Assembly: GCA_938030835.1 (NCBI GenBank)
Contig: CALHID010000040.1
Span: 1-28,068 of the forward strand
Length of the DNA stretch: 28,068 nucleotides
Reading direction: 5' to 3'
Origin: an uncultured Actinomyces sp.
GTDB lineage: Bacteria; Actinomycetota; Actinomycetes; Actinomycetales; Actinomycetaceae
The notes beneath the pieces were generated by a model, which was not told where the DNA came from, searched no databases, and saw only the letters and a list, made by a program, of their open reading frames with translations. Both the position numbers and the translations under genes were made by a program. This document shows positions 1 through 7,159 of the stretch, in pieces. The stretch's first letter is position 1. Each line of letters begins with the position of its first letter.

Positions 1-51
1 GTTACGCGACAGGCCCTTGCCGACCTCGGACAGAATAAAACGAAGCTTCAC
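1..51 (-). CDS. ftsX: Cell-division ABC permease FtsX, N-terminal fragment (runs off the window)
   Basis: Only the first 17 codons are present. Read from a GTG at 51-49 they give MKLRFILSEVGKGLSRN, which matches the usual actinobacterial FtsX beginning. The gene starts five bases after the ftsE stop, the normal ftsE-ftsX arrangement. FtsX is the membrane half of the FtsEX complex, which couples ATP hydrolysis to peptidoglycan hydrolase activation at the septum. The identification rests on this short N-terminus and on position behind ftsE; the membrane segments lie outside the window. Confidence 0.85.
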   Translation of the reverse strand, partial: MKLRFILSEVGKGLSRN

Positions 52-56
52 TGGTG

Positions 57-746
57 TTACCTCCCGGCCCCGTAGACGCCGCGGTTCTGATCGCGCACGA
101 CGTCGCCGGCCTCAAGCTCAATAACTCGCTTACGCATCTGGTTGACGATATCCGCGTCGTGGGTGGCCATGACGACGGTCGTGCCCGTGCGGTTGATTCG
201 ATCCAGGAGGCGCATGATGCCCAGCGACGTCTCCGGGTCCAGGTTGCCGGTGGGCTCATCCGCGAGCAGCAGCTCGGGACGATTCACCATGGCACGCGCG
301 ATAGCGACGCGCTGCTCCTCGCCGCCGGAGAGTTCGTGCGGCAGACGCGACTCCTTGCCGGACAGACCCACCAGCTCGAGCGCGTCCGGGACCGAGGTTT
401 CGATCGCGTGACGCGGCTTTCCGATGACCTGCATGGCCAGCGCGACGTTCTCGTACACGGTCTTAGAAGGCAGCAGTCGGAAGTCCTGGAAGACCGTGCC
501 GATCTGGCGGCGCAGCTTCGGGACCGCCCACGTGGACAGCTTGGACACGTCCTTGCCGAGCACCCACACCTTGCCGCTGGTCGCCTTCATTTCGCGCATG
601 ACGAGCTGCAGGAACGTGGACTTGCCGGAACCCGACTTGCCAACGAGGAACACGAACTCTTCGCGTTCCACCTCCAGCGAGACGTGGTCCAGCGCGGGCT
701 GGGCACCAGGTGTGTACACCATGGTGACATCATCAAAACGAATCAT
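57..746 (-). CDS. ftsE: Cell-division ATP-binding protein FtsE
   Basis: This 229-residue protein has the usual FtsE length and is a complete ABC ATPase. Walker A GKSGSGKST is at residues 36-44, the Q-loop lies in the VFQDFRLL segment, the signature LSGGEEQ is near 139-145, and Walker B LLLADEPTGNLD is near 159-170, followed by the switch His of ATHD. It powers the FtsX membrane partner in divisome activation of cell-wall hydrolases. It lies 191 bases downstream of prfB and directly upstream of ftsX, a common actinobacterial order. The ATG at 746 has only a poor Shine-Dalgarno match and no -10 box at leaderless spacing. A TAATCT element at 784-789 is a candidate -10. Family assignment is secure. 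Confidence 0.97.
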   Translation of the reverse strand: MIRFDDVTMVYTPGAQPALDHVSLEVEREEFVFLVGKSGSGKSTFLQLVMREMKATSGKVWVLGKDVSKLSTWAVPKLRRQIGTVFQDFRLLPSKTVYENVALAMQVIGKPRHAIETSVPDALELVGLSGKESRLPHELSGGEEQRVAIARAMVNRPELLLADEPTGNLDPETSLGIMRLLDRINRTGTTVVMATHDADIVNQMRKRVIELEAGDVVRDQNRGVYGAGR

Positions 747-755
747 GGGACCGTC

Positions 756-801
756 CGATCGGGGTCAATAGTCCCTGTCAGATTAGGTAACGATCGGGTC
801 A
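756..801 (-). promoter_or_regulatory. Candidate ftsE promoter region with a near-perfect direct repeat
   Basis: Upstream of ftsE the 12-mer CGATCGGGGTCA (756-767) recurs with one G missing as CGATCGGGTCA (791-801). Between them, on the minus strand, is TAATCT (789-784), a plausible -10 hexamer. The repeats could be a regulator site, but no known consensus was recognised, and the -35 is not obvious. The promoter call is an inference from position. Confidence 0.3.
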
Positions 802-877
802 CGCCCCTGCTGCGACACGCGGAAAACCGCCGGTGTGTCACTCAGCCCTCCCCCCGGGACGCCTTGGACACGCGCGC

Positions 878-915
878 GGCCCCGGCCTCGTGCATAAATC
901 GACGAGGCCGGGGCC
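878..915 (-). terminator. GC-rich hairpin downstream of prfB
   Basis: A perfect 14-bp stem (GGCCCCGGCCTCGT at 878-891 with ACGAGGCCGGGGCC at 902-915) encloses a 10-base AT-rich loop. It starts 22 bases past the prfB stop. No U-tract follows on either strand, so it may be a weak or U-less terminator, or a 3' mRNA-stabilising hairpin between prfB and ftsE. Part of its right arm recurs upstream of prfB at 2103-2120. Confidence 0.65.
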
Positions 916-937
916 GGGTGATGCGTTGCCGCGCGGC

Positions 938-2071
938 TCAGTCCTGGGCGGCGTTCTGTTCGTTCTTGCGCCAGCGGATACCGGCGTTGATGAAGCCATC
1001 AATGTCGCCATCGAAGACGGACTGGGGGTTGCCCGACTCGTACTCGGTGCGCAGGTCCTTGACCATCTGATACGGCTGGAGGACGTAGGAGCGCATCTGG
1101 TCGCCCCACGAGGCCTTGACGTCGCCGGCGAGCTCCTTCTTCTTCGCCTGCTCTTCCTCGTGGCGCAAAACGAGGAGGCGGGACTGTAGGACGCGCAGGG
1201 CGGCCGCACGGTTTTGGATCTGGGACTTCTCATCCTGCATGGACACGACGATGCCCGTGGGGATGTGGGTCATACGCACGGCCGAGTCGGTCGTGTTCAC
1301 GGACTGGCCACCGGGGCCCGAGGAACGGAAGACGTCGACCTTCAGCTCGGACTCGGGGATCTCGATGTGGTCCGTGGTCTCGATGAGGGGAATGACTTCG
1401 ACGGCAGCGAAGGACGTCTGGCGGCGCCCCTGGTTATCGAAGGGGCTGATACGCACGAGGCGGTGGGTGCCGGCCTCGACCGAAAGAGTTCCGTAGGCGT
1501 AAGGAGCTTGAACCTCAAAGGTTGCGGACTTTAAGCCAGCTTCTTCTGCATAGGACGTATCCATAACCTTCGTCGGATATCCGTGGCGCTCTGCCCAGCG
1601 CAAGTACATGCGCAGCAGGATCTCAGCGAAATCTGCAGCATCCACGCCGCCAGCGCCGCTTCGGATGGTGATGACTGCGTTGCGCTCGTCATATTCACCG
1701 TCAAGAAGAGTGCGGATCTCAAGGGCGGACATGTCGTCTTTCAATGAGGCAAGGTCAGATTCGGCCTCGGCAAAAATATCTTCCGCGTCCGCAGGATCGC
1801 TCTCAGCGGTCTCACGGGCCATGTCGACAATCGCCTCGAGGTCGTCAATGCGCTCTTCCATTGCCAGAACACGATCGAGCTCGCTCTGGCGGTGCGATAG
1901 CTGTGAAGTCACTTCCTGTGCATGCGCGGGGTCATCCCACAGGTCAGGAGCAGCTGCCTTCTGCGACAGCTCCGCGATTTGAGCGCGAAGACGCTCGGGC
2001 TGTACAACGGCGGAAATATTTTCCATCGTCGTACGCAAGGACTGGATCTCTTCAGAAAACTCAATGGCCAC
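938..2071 (-). CDS. prfB: Peptide chain release factor 2 (RF2)
   Basis: This 377-residue class I release factor recognises UGA and UAA. The RF2-specific SPF tripeptide is at residues 209-211, inside RISPFDNQGRRQTSFA. The catalytic GGQ is at 254-256, inside SSGPGGQSVNT. The N-terminal helical domain (residues 1-120) is complete and continuous from the start codon, so the programmed +1 frameshift of the enterobacterial gene is absent here. The start is GTG at 2071-2069. There is no Shine-Dalgarno sequence, but TACCCT sits exactly six bases upstream, which suggests a leaderless mRNA. The gene precedes ftsE-ftsX in the same orientation. The 156 bases before it hold an unusual poly-C tract. Confidence 0.98.
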   Translation of the reverse strand: MAIEFSEEIQSLRTTMENISAVVQPERLRAQIAELSQKAAAPDLWDDPAHAQEVTSQLSHRQSELDRVLAMEERIDDLEAIVDMARETAESDPADAEDIFAEAESDLASLKDDMSALEIRTLLDGEYDERNAVITIRSGAGGVDAADFAEILLRMYLRWAERHGYPTKVMDTSYAEEAGLKSATFEVQAPYAYGTLSVEAGTHRLVRISPFDNQGRRQTSFAAVEVIPLIETTDHIEIPESELKVDVFRSSGPGGQSVNTTDSAVRMTHIPTGIVVSMQDEKSQIQNRAAALRVLQSRLLVLRHEEEQAKKKELAGDVKASWGDQMRSYVLQPYQMVKDLRTEYESGNPQSVFDGDIDGFINAGIRWRKNEQNAAQD

Positions 2072-2083
2072 GTCTAAAGGGTA
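2072..2083 (-). promoter_or_regulatory. Candidate leaderless promoter of prfB
   Basis: On the minus strand TACCCT (2083-2078) is followed by TTAGAC and then the GTG start codon. A TANNNT -10 box ending seven bases before the first base of the start codon is the usual geometry of actinobacterial leaderless transcripts. It fits the absence of any AGGAGG-like sequence. No good -35 is seen. Confidence 0.55.
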
Positions 2084-2102
2084 GCCGATTCATCTAATTA
2101 TT

Positions 2103-2154
2103 GACGAGGCCGGGGCCGGGGGAGGGACAATAACCCCCCCCCCCCCCCCCGGGG
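2103..2154. repeat. 18-bp repeat copy, G-rich stretch and a 17-base poly-C tract
   Basis: GACGAGGCCGGGGCCGGG at 2103-2120 is identical to 901-918, so prfB is flanked by direct copies. It is followed by GGAGGG, a short AT-rich spacer, then seventeen consecutive C at 2134-2150 and GGGG at 2151-2154. On the minus strand the G-run can pair with CCCTCCCCC (one wobble) around a TTATTGT loop, giving a terminator-like hairpin for the ABC operon that ends at 2228. The tract may be variable in length, or it may be an assembly or sequencing artefact. Confidence 0.7.
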
Positions 2155-2227
2155 CCGCGCCGTTATTTCATTGTATGAACGCCTCTACGGCGCATCCGCC
2201 TACATTCAGGCGATTGCATCCAGCAGT

Positions 2228-3370
2228 TCAGGAGGCCAGCTGGCCAGAAGGCAAGAGCCAGGCCTTTTCTGCCTCGATTCCCAGGCGTACGTACTGTCCT
2301 TCTTCAAGAAGGTCCTCTGCACGCGGGTCGGAGACCACACACACCAGCGAGCCAAACTCGGTTTCGATCTCGTACTCAACGGTTTCGCCGTAGAAGATCG
2401 AGGTGACAACCTGGCCCAGCGAACCGGTCAGTGCCGCAGGCTTCTCATCGGTTGCAGAGATACGCATGGATTCAGGGCGAACCAGAACAACCAGCTCGTC
2501 GCCCGAGCGAACGGCTTCCTTTGCGCTCTCTGAAGCGTGGACGTTGAGCTGCTGGCCCAAAGCCTCAATCTGAACCTTGCCATCCTCGCCGACCTCACTG
2601 GCCTTTGCGGGAACAAAGTTCGCGCGACCAACGAAGTCAGCAACAAAAACGCTGGCCGGGTGCAGGTAGATCTCTTCGGGGGTATCCACCTGTTCGATTC
2701 GTCCCGCATTCATCACGACAATACGGTCAGACATTGCCATTGCTTCGGACTGATCGTGTGTCACGTACACGGAGGAAATCCCCAGACGCTTTTGCATCCG
2801 ACGAATCTCCACGCGCATCTTCACACGAAGCTTTGCATCCAAGTTCGACAAAGGCTCATCGAAGAGCAGAACCTTCGGGCGCACGACCATCGCTCGAGCC
2901 AATGCAACACGCTGCTGCTGGCCACCGGAAAGTTGGGAAGGAGCGCGATCAGCCATTGCGGTCAGGTTCATTGCCGCAAGCGCAATATCGACCTCTTCCT
3001 TGATTTCCGCTGCGCTCTTCTTACGCAGATGCAGGCCGTATGCCACGTTCTCGCGCACGCTCAGGTGAGGGAACAATGCGTAGGACTGGAACACCATGGA
3101 CATGGGGCGCTTGTTCGGCGGAACAACCACCATGTTTTCGCCATCGAGCATGACCTGGCCCGAAGTCGCATCTTCGAAGCCTGCGATCATACGCAGGGTC
3201 GTGGTCTTGCCACAGCCCGAGGGGCCCAGAAGGGTGATGAATTCACCGGGGTGAATATCCAGGTTGATGTGATCAACCGCGGTGACCTCGGAAGCGGTGT
3301 TCGAGAAGGTCTTGGTCAGCTCCACCAGGGACAGGCGGCCGGGAGCATTTGTGTCATTCGTATTCGACAT
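2228..3370 (-). CDS. ABC importer ATP-binding protein (MalK/PotA/FbpC-like)
   Basis: The 380-residue protein begins at the ATG at 3370, which has AAAGGAAAG just upstream. The longer frame starting at a TTG would run through this ribosome site and is not favoured. Walker A GPSGCGKTT is at about 49-57, the signature is LSGGQQQR, Walker B is VLLFDEPLSNLD, and the switch His lies in VTHDQSEA. A C-terminal ~130 residues of TOBE/OB type is typical of importers for iron, polyamines, sugars and phosphonates. It is the last gene of an operon, 21 bases after the fused permease gene, and should energise that permease. Substrate cannot be read from the ATPase. Confidence 0.93.
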   Translation of the reverse strand: MSNTNDTNAPGRLSLVELTKTFSNTASEVTAVDHINLDIHPGEFITLLGPSGCGKTTTLRMIAGFEDATSGQVMLDGENMVVVPPNKRPMSMVFQSYALFPHLSVRENVAYGLHLRKKSAAEIKEEVDIALAAMNLTAMADRAPSQLSGGQQQRVALARAMVVRPKVLLFDEPLSNLDAKLRVKMRVEIRRMQKRLGISSVYVTHDQSEAMAMSDRIVVMNAGRIEQVDTPEEIYLHPASVFVADFVGRANFVPAKASEVGEDGKVQIEALGQQLNVHASESAKEAVRSGDELVVLVRPESMRISATDEKPAALTGSLGQVVTSIFYGETVEYEIETEFGSLVCVVSDPRAEDLLEEGQYVRLGIEAEKAWLLPSGQLAS

Positions 3371-3391
3371 GGGTCTTTCCTTTGTCAACAA

Positions 3392-5161
3392 TTACATGCC
3401 CGCGCCATTGGTGGCGGTGACAGATTTATCTCGAACAAGAACATTTGTTAGGCCGATAACAGCCATCACGATGATGATCAAGATCGTGCAGAAGGCAAAA
3501 GCGTTACCGAAACGGCCTGCATCAACCTCAGCAAGAATCTGAGAGGTCATGATCTTCGTCTTAGGAGTCGTGATGAAAATGATCGGCGACAGCGTCGTCA
3601 TGGATCGCGCAAATGCGTAGGTCAAACCAGCGATGAATGCAGGACGAATCAGGGGAAGCGTCACCTTCATGAAGGTGTGCAAGCCCGATGCACCCAAGGA
3701 GGTCGAGGCCTCGTCAATCGAATGGTCAACCTGGTGAAGGGAGGCAATACCGGAACGCTGACCCGAGGGCATCGAACGCGCAACGTAAACCATGATGATC
3801 GCCAGCGCACCACCAAAGACTGCAGAACCACCCGCGAGCGCCGGCATCAGCATCAGTTTTCCACCAACGATGAGCGGCTTGTTGTAGGTGATGAGGTAAC
3901 CAATACCCAGAACCGTACCGGGAACAGACAGGCCGAGCATGCCCAGGAAGTCCATGAAGCCAGCCGAGGCCTTAAGGCGCACAACCACCAGCCAAGCGAC
4001 GACCATACCCAAGACGCCAGCGATAGGCGTTGCAATCAGAGCCAAGATTGTCGTGTCGATGATGGCGTCATTTCCAATGCCCGAGAGCACGTACTTGAAG
4101 TTCTTCAGAGTGAAGGTGTTGTCCACGCCCAAGATCGAGACGAAGGCTCCGACAATAACCGTTGCGTAGATGGTGACAACGAAAGCGGCAAGCAGGAAAG
4201 TTGCGATTCCCAGCGGGATGCGCGCCTTCATTGAGCGAACCATACGGACCTTACCGGTCGGCTTGCCCGTCACGGTAACCGTTGAGGAGCGTCCTGACCA
4301 GTAGCGCTGTAGAAGGAAGACAAGTAGCGCAGGAACCAGAAGGATCAATGAGTATGCCGAGCCTGCAGCCGTGTTGTATTCGCCGTTAACAGCGATGTAT
4401 GCGCGCGATGCCAGAACGGTGAAGTCACCGCCAATGACGAGCGGGTTCGCCAGGTCAGCAATGGCCTCGACAAACAGAAGAAGGAAGGAAGCGGCAAAGC
4501 CGGGGACGAGCATCGGAAGGGTGACGGTACGGAAGATTGTCCACGAGGACGCACCCAAGGAGGCCGCGGCCTCTTCCATCGCAGGGTCAAGGTTCTTGAG
4601 CATTCCGAGCATATTCATGTATGCAACGGGGAAGAAGGACAGGGACAAAACCAGGGTCAGACCTGAGAGGCCATAAATGTTCCACTGCTGTCCCAGAATC
4701 TGCGTCGAGATCAAGCCGTTACGACCGAACAGGGTGATGACCGATGTTGCCACAGCGAAAGGCGGCGAGACGATCGGGATCATGCAGATCAGGTGGAGGA
4801 TCTTCTTACCCGGGATATCCACTCGCGCCTGGACGTAGGCGAAGAAGAAACCAGCAAGAGTACCGATCAATCCAACAACAAGGCCCAGAACGACCGTGTT
4901 CAGCGCAATCGTTCGGTTCGTTGTCGAGCTGGCGAAGGAGGTCAAAACCTTCAGGCCATCAGTTGAGAAGGCTCGCGCCAGGATCGTGACCAGCGGCAGC
5001 AAGACCAGAAGGAAGAGAACTGCTGTAATGATCGCGACGATCGCAACCGTCACGGGGTCGCGTCGCACCTTCGTTCGTTTTTTCTTTCCCGAGGCCACGG
5101 CTTGCGCCTGCGGGGTTCGTGCCCCTTGGGTGCGTGGTGGCGCAACTGTCTCCACTGACAT
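3392..5161 (-). CDS. ABC importer permease, two fused halves (FbpB/AfuB-like)
   Basis: This 589-residue membrane protein has two homologous permease halves and roughly twelve membrane segments; the first is near residues 38-63. Each half carries an EAA loop for docking the ATPase: EEAAASLGASSWTIF (from about 196) and DEASTSLGASGLHTF (from about 483). Such fusions are typical of ferric-iron, aminoethylphosphonate and hexose-phosphate importers. The N-terminal 35 residues are hydrophilic and basic. The ATG at 5161 has only a distant GGAGAG (12-base spacing). The start is 137 bases after the binding-protein stop, and that gap contains a strong hairpin. The permease works with the lipoprotein upstream and the ATPase downstream. 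Confidence 0.92.
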   Translation of the reverse strand: MSVETVAPPRTQGARTPQAQAVASGKKKRTKVRRDPVTVAIVAIITAVLFLLVLLPLVTILARAFSTDGLKVLTSFASSTTNRTIALNTVVLGLVVGLIGTLAGFFFAYVQARVDIPGKKILHLICMIPIVSPPFAVATSVITLFGRNGLISTQILGQQWNIYGLSGLTLVLSLSFFPVAYMNMLGMLKNLDPAMEEAAASLGASSWTIFRTVTLPMLVPGFAASFLLLFVEAIADLANPLVIGGDFTVLASRAYIAVNGEYNTAAGSAYSLILLVPALLVFLLQRYWSGRSSTVTVTGKPTGKVRMVRSMKARIPLGIATFLLAAFVVTIYATVIVGAFVSILGVDNTFTLKNFKYVLSGIGNDAIIDTTILALIATPIAGVLGMVVAWLVVVRLKASAGFMDFLGMLGLSVPGTVLGIGYLITYNKPLIVGGKLMLMPALAGGSAVFGGALAIIMVYVARSMPSGQRSGIASLHQVDHSIDEASTSLGASGLHTFMKVTLPLIRPAFIAGLTYAFARSMTTLSPIIFITTPKTKIMTSQILAEVDAGRFGNAFAFCTILIIIVMAVIGLTNVLVRDKSVTATNGAGM

Positions 5162-5185
5162 TGGCTATCCGATCTCTCCAAGTAC

Positions 5186-5211
5186 CCGCGTAACGCGGAA
5201 AAGTCCCTGTT
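5186..5211 (-). promoter_or_regulatory. Structured permease leader: small palindrome and loop-complementary 9-mer
   Basis: In the permease mRNA leader AACAGGGAC (minus strand, 5211-5203) is the exact complement of GTCCCTGTT in the loop of the upstream hairpin (5268-5260). Immediately after it lies the palindrome CCGCG-TTA-CGCGG (5198-5186), about nine bases before the only Shine-Dalgarno-like GGAGAG. Together these could form a pseudoknot or alternative fold that sets permease translation. This is inferred from complementarity alone. Confidence 0.4.
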
Positions 5212-5246
5212 GATGTGCGCATCTTTCAGTGGACACGCGAAGAAAG

Positions 5247-5291
5247 AGGGAGGGGATGGAACAGGGACATGGAAAGAACCATCCCCTCCCT
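5247..5291 (-). terminator. Hairpin after the binding-protein gene (attenuator or processing hairpin)
   Basis: A perfect 13-bp stem (AGGGAGGGGATGG at 5247-5259 with CCATCCCCTCCCT at 5279-5291) has a 19-base loop. It lies 7 bases beyond the binding-protein stop codon. On the minus strand it is followed by CTTTCTTC, a broken T-rich run. Position inside an importer operon suggests partial termination or 3'-end protection, which would make the lipoprotein more abundant than the permease and ATPase. Confidence 0.75.
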
Positions 5292-5298
5292 TGCACCA

Positions 5299-6357
5299 CT
5301 ACTGGCGCGGCTTTGCGGCAACCTCTTCATCGAAACGCTTGGTCAGCTCGGGCTTTGCGGCCGCTGCTGCAGCGAAGTCGTAATCGATCAGGTTGATCTC
5401 ATCGAGCTTGGCCATCTTGTCGTTGGTCTTGGCGTTCGGGTTGGTCAGAATCTGGTTCGAGCCAACGGTCTGGCCAAGGTTCTGAGCGTCAGCCGAGATT
5501 GCCCAGTCGATGTACTTCTTGGCGGCCTCGGAGTGCTTCGAGTTCTTCACCAGAGCGACGCCACCGATCTCGTAACCGGTGCCTTCCTTGGGGAAGGAAA
5601 CAACGAGGTCCTTCATGCCCTCATCGCGGTACTTGACGCAGTCGTGAGAGAAGACCAGGCCCACTGCGACCTCGCCGCGTCCTGCGATCTGGCCGGGAGC
5701 AGTACCGGACTTGGTGTACTGCAGGACATTTGCGTGCATCTTCTTCATGTAGTCGAGGCCGGCGTCTTCACTACCGCGAAGAACAACCTGGGTCCACAGT
5801 GTCGTGAACGCAGTTCCCGAGGTCGAGGGGTGTGCCGTTGAAATCTGGCCCTTGAGTTCGGGCTTGAGAAGGTCATCCCACGACTGAGGAACCTCGAGGC
5901 CCTTTTCCTGAAGAACCTTCTGGTTCGAGCAGAAGCCCAGAACACCGACGTAGACACCGGTCCAGTAGTGCTTCGGGTCCTTGTACTTATCCGGGATTTC
6001 CTTAGCGGTGGGCGAATCGTAGGCCTCGATCAGGCCCTTTTCTGCAGCTGCACCGTAGCCGTCAACCGGGCCACCGTGCCAGACGTCAAACTCTGGGTTG
6101 TCCTTCGCGGAGTCCAGACGAGCAACGGTCTCACCGGAGGAAAGGCGAACGTAGGTTGCCTTGATTCCGGTCTGCTGGGTGAAGGTCTCTGTCCACTTCT
6201 GGCAGAGGTCTTCCATTGCGCCGCAAGCAACGGTAATGGAATCCGAAGATCCGCTTTCGCTGCTACCTGAGGACGCTGAGTCATTCACAACACACCCGGA
6301 AAGTGCTAGTGCACCCGCCGCGCTGAATGCTGCAAGGGAGATGAAGCTCTTCTTCAT
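5299..6357 (-). CDS. ABC importer substrate-binding lipoprotein (AfuA/FbpA-like)
   Basis: This 352-residue lipoprotein starts at the ATG at 6357, preceded by AAAGGAGA at five-base spacing. An in-frame ATG 22 codons upstream lacks such a site. The signal peptide is MKKSFISLAAFSAAGALALS, then the lipobox Cys at residue 22 and a Ser/Gly-rich linker. The mature part is a type II periplasmic-binding fold with segments typical of ferric-iron and sugar-phosphate binders: SSGETVARL, a WHGGPVDGY stretch, STSGTAFTTLW, and GTGYEIGGVALVK followed by KKYIDWA. AfuA relatives bind hexose phosphates and others bind iron or aminoethylphosphonate, so the substrate is left open. It is the first gene of the importer operon, just downstream of a two-component system that may control it. 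Confidence 0.9.
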   Translation of the reverse strand: MKKSFISLAAFSAAGALALSGCVVNDSASSGSSESGSSDSITVACGAMEDLCQKWTETFTQQTGIKATYVRLSSGETVARLDSAKDNPEFDVWHGGPVDGYGAAAEKGLIEAYDSPTAKEIPDKYKDPKHYWTGVYVGVLGFCSNQKVLQEKGLEVPQSWDDLLKPELKGQISTAHPSTSGTAFTTLWTQVVLRGSEDAGLDYMKKMHANVLQYTKSGTAPGQIAGRGEVAVGLVFSHDCVKYRDEGMKDLVVSFPKEGTGYEIGGVALVKNSKHSEAAKKYIDWAISADAQNLGQTVGSNQILTNPNAKTNDKMAKLDEINLIDYDFAAAAAAKPELTKRFDEEVAAKPRQ

Positions 6358-6459
6358 CAGATTCTCCTTTGAATCGAGGGTATGCACGGCGCTGTCACTA
6401 GGCTCGTGCGCTCTTAACTTCATTCTTACGTGAAACAGAACACGAAAAAGGCGCGCTTA

Positions 6460-6487
6460 GTAACGAGCGGTAACTGATCTGTTACCG
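6460..6487 (-). promoter_or_regulatory. Candidate response-regulator operator: GTTAC repeats and palindrome
   Basis: On the minus strand GTTAC occurs at 6474-6470 and again at 6464-6460, spaced exactly 10 bp (one helical turn), as expected for tandem OmpR-family half-sites. Just upstream, CGGTAAC and GTTACCG (6487-6481 and 6474-6468) form a 7-bp inverted repeat with a six-base centre, overlapping the regulator's stop codon. The repeats lie about 100 bases before the binding-protein start, and a candidate -10 TAAGAA lies downstream. The inverted repeat could also act as a weak terminator. Confidence 0.5.
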
Positions 6488-7159
6488 AAGATCCGGCATC
6501 GTGTACCCAACCGAGCGAACCGATTGGATCAGCTCTCCCCCACGATCCCCAAGAGCGCCTCGCAAACGATAAGCAGTCATCTTGATCATGTCTTTCCCGC
6601 CGGAGCTATCCTGCGTTTCCCAAACAGAGTTGAGAAGCTCTCGGTAGCTCACAGGCTCTCCAATATGTGAAGCAAGGAAATCCAAGAAGCGTCGTTCTGT
6701 CGAGGACAACTCCACCGGCACACCGTCGACGTAGACTTTCCGGTCACGTCGATCGATACGCAAAGGACCGTTGGAGACAACATCGTCGGGGTCCTTCTTA
6801 CTTCGGCGCAAAAGAGCTTGAGCGCGAAGAGTCATTTCCTTTGGGCTAAAAGGTTTCGTAATGTAGTCATCCGCACCGCTTTCAAGTCCCTTGATGCGGT
6901 CAGATTCTTCAGAAAGCGCCGTAATCATGATGATCGGAACATCACTCATCGCTCGAATTCTTTGAGCAAGCGAAATCCCTGAGATCACGGGAATCATCAG
7001 GTCAAGAATGACCAGGTCGTAGTAGTGAGTAGTAAATTTCTCCCAAGCCTTCGCCCCATCGCTTGCGGTTTCTACAGTTATTCCCGCAGTTTCAAGGGCG
7101 AATTTGATAATCATGAGGATCTGGGGCTCATCATCAACAACTAAAGCCTTCGCGCTCAT
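6482..7159 (-). CDS. OmpR-family two-component response regulator
   Basis: This 225-residue regulator has a receiver domain at residues 1-120: the acidic pair D9-D10, phospho-acceptor D53 in LVILDLMIP, the conserved Thr in MITAL, and Lys in ITKPFSP. A winged-helix DNA-binding domain follows at about 130-225 (LSSTERRFLDFL, then MTAYRLRGALG and VRSVGYTM). Its start codon overlaps the kinase stop by four bases (ATGA), so the two are translationally coupled. The next gene downstream on the same strand is the importer lipoprotein, with a candidate operator in between. Regulation of that importer is inferred, not proven. Confidence 0.95.
   Translation of the reverse strand: MSAKALVVDDEPQILMIIKFALETAGITVETASDGAKAWEKFTTHYYDLVILDLMIPVISGISLAQRIRAMSDVPIIMITALSEESDRIKGLESGADDYITKPFSPKEMTLRAQALLRRSKKDPDDVVSNGPLRIDRRDRKVYVDGVPVELSSTERRFLDFLASHIGEPVSYRELLNSVWETQDSSGGKDMIKMTAYRLRGALGDRGGELIQSVRSVGYTMPDLR

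Noticed and set aside
54..1070. Long plus-strand frame opposite ftsE and prfB (338 codons)
   Set aside because: It is antisense to two certain genes and has the Arg/His/Gly-rich composition of a high-GC shadow frame.
938..2071. Programmed frameshift in prfB
   Set aside because: The reading frame is continuous from GTG to the stop with a full N-terminal domain; no internal UGA is present.
2537..3451. Plus-strand frame of 304 codons opposite the importer ATPase
   Set aside because: Antisense to a well-supported ABC ATPase; no recognisable domain.
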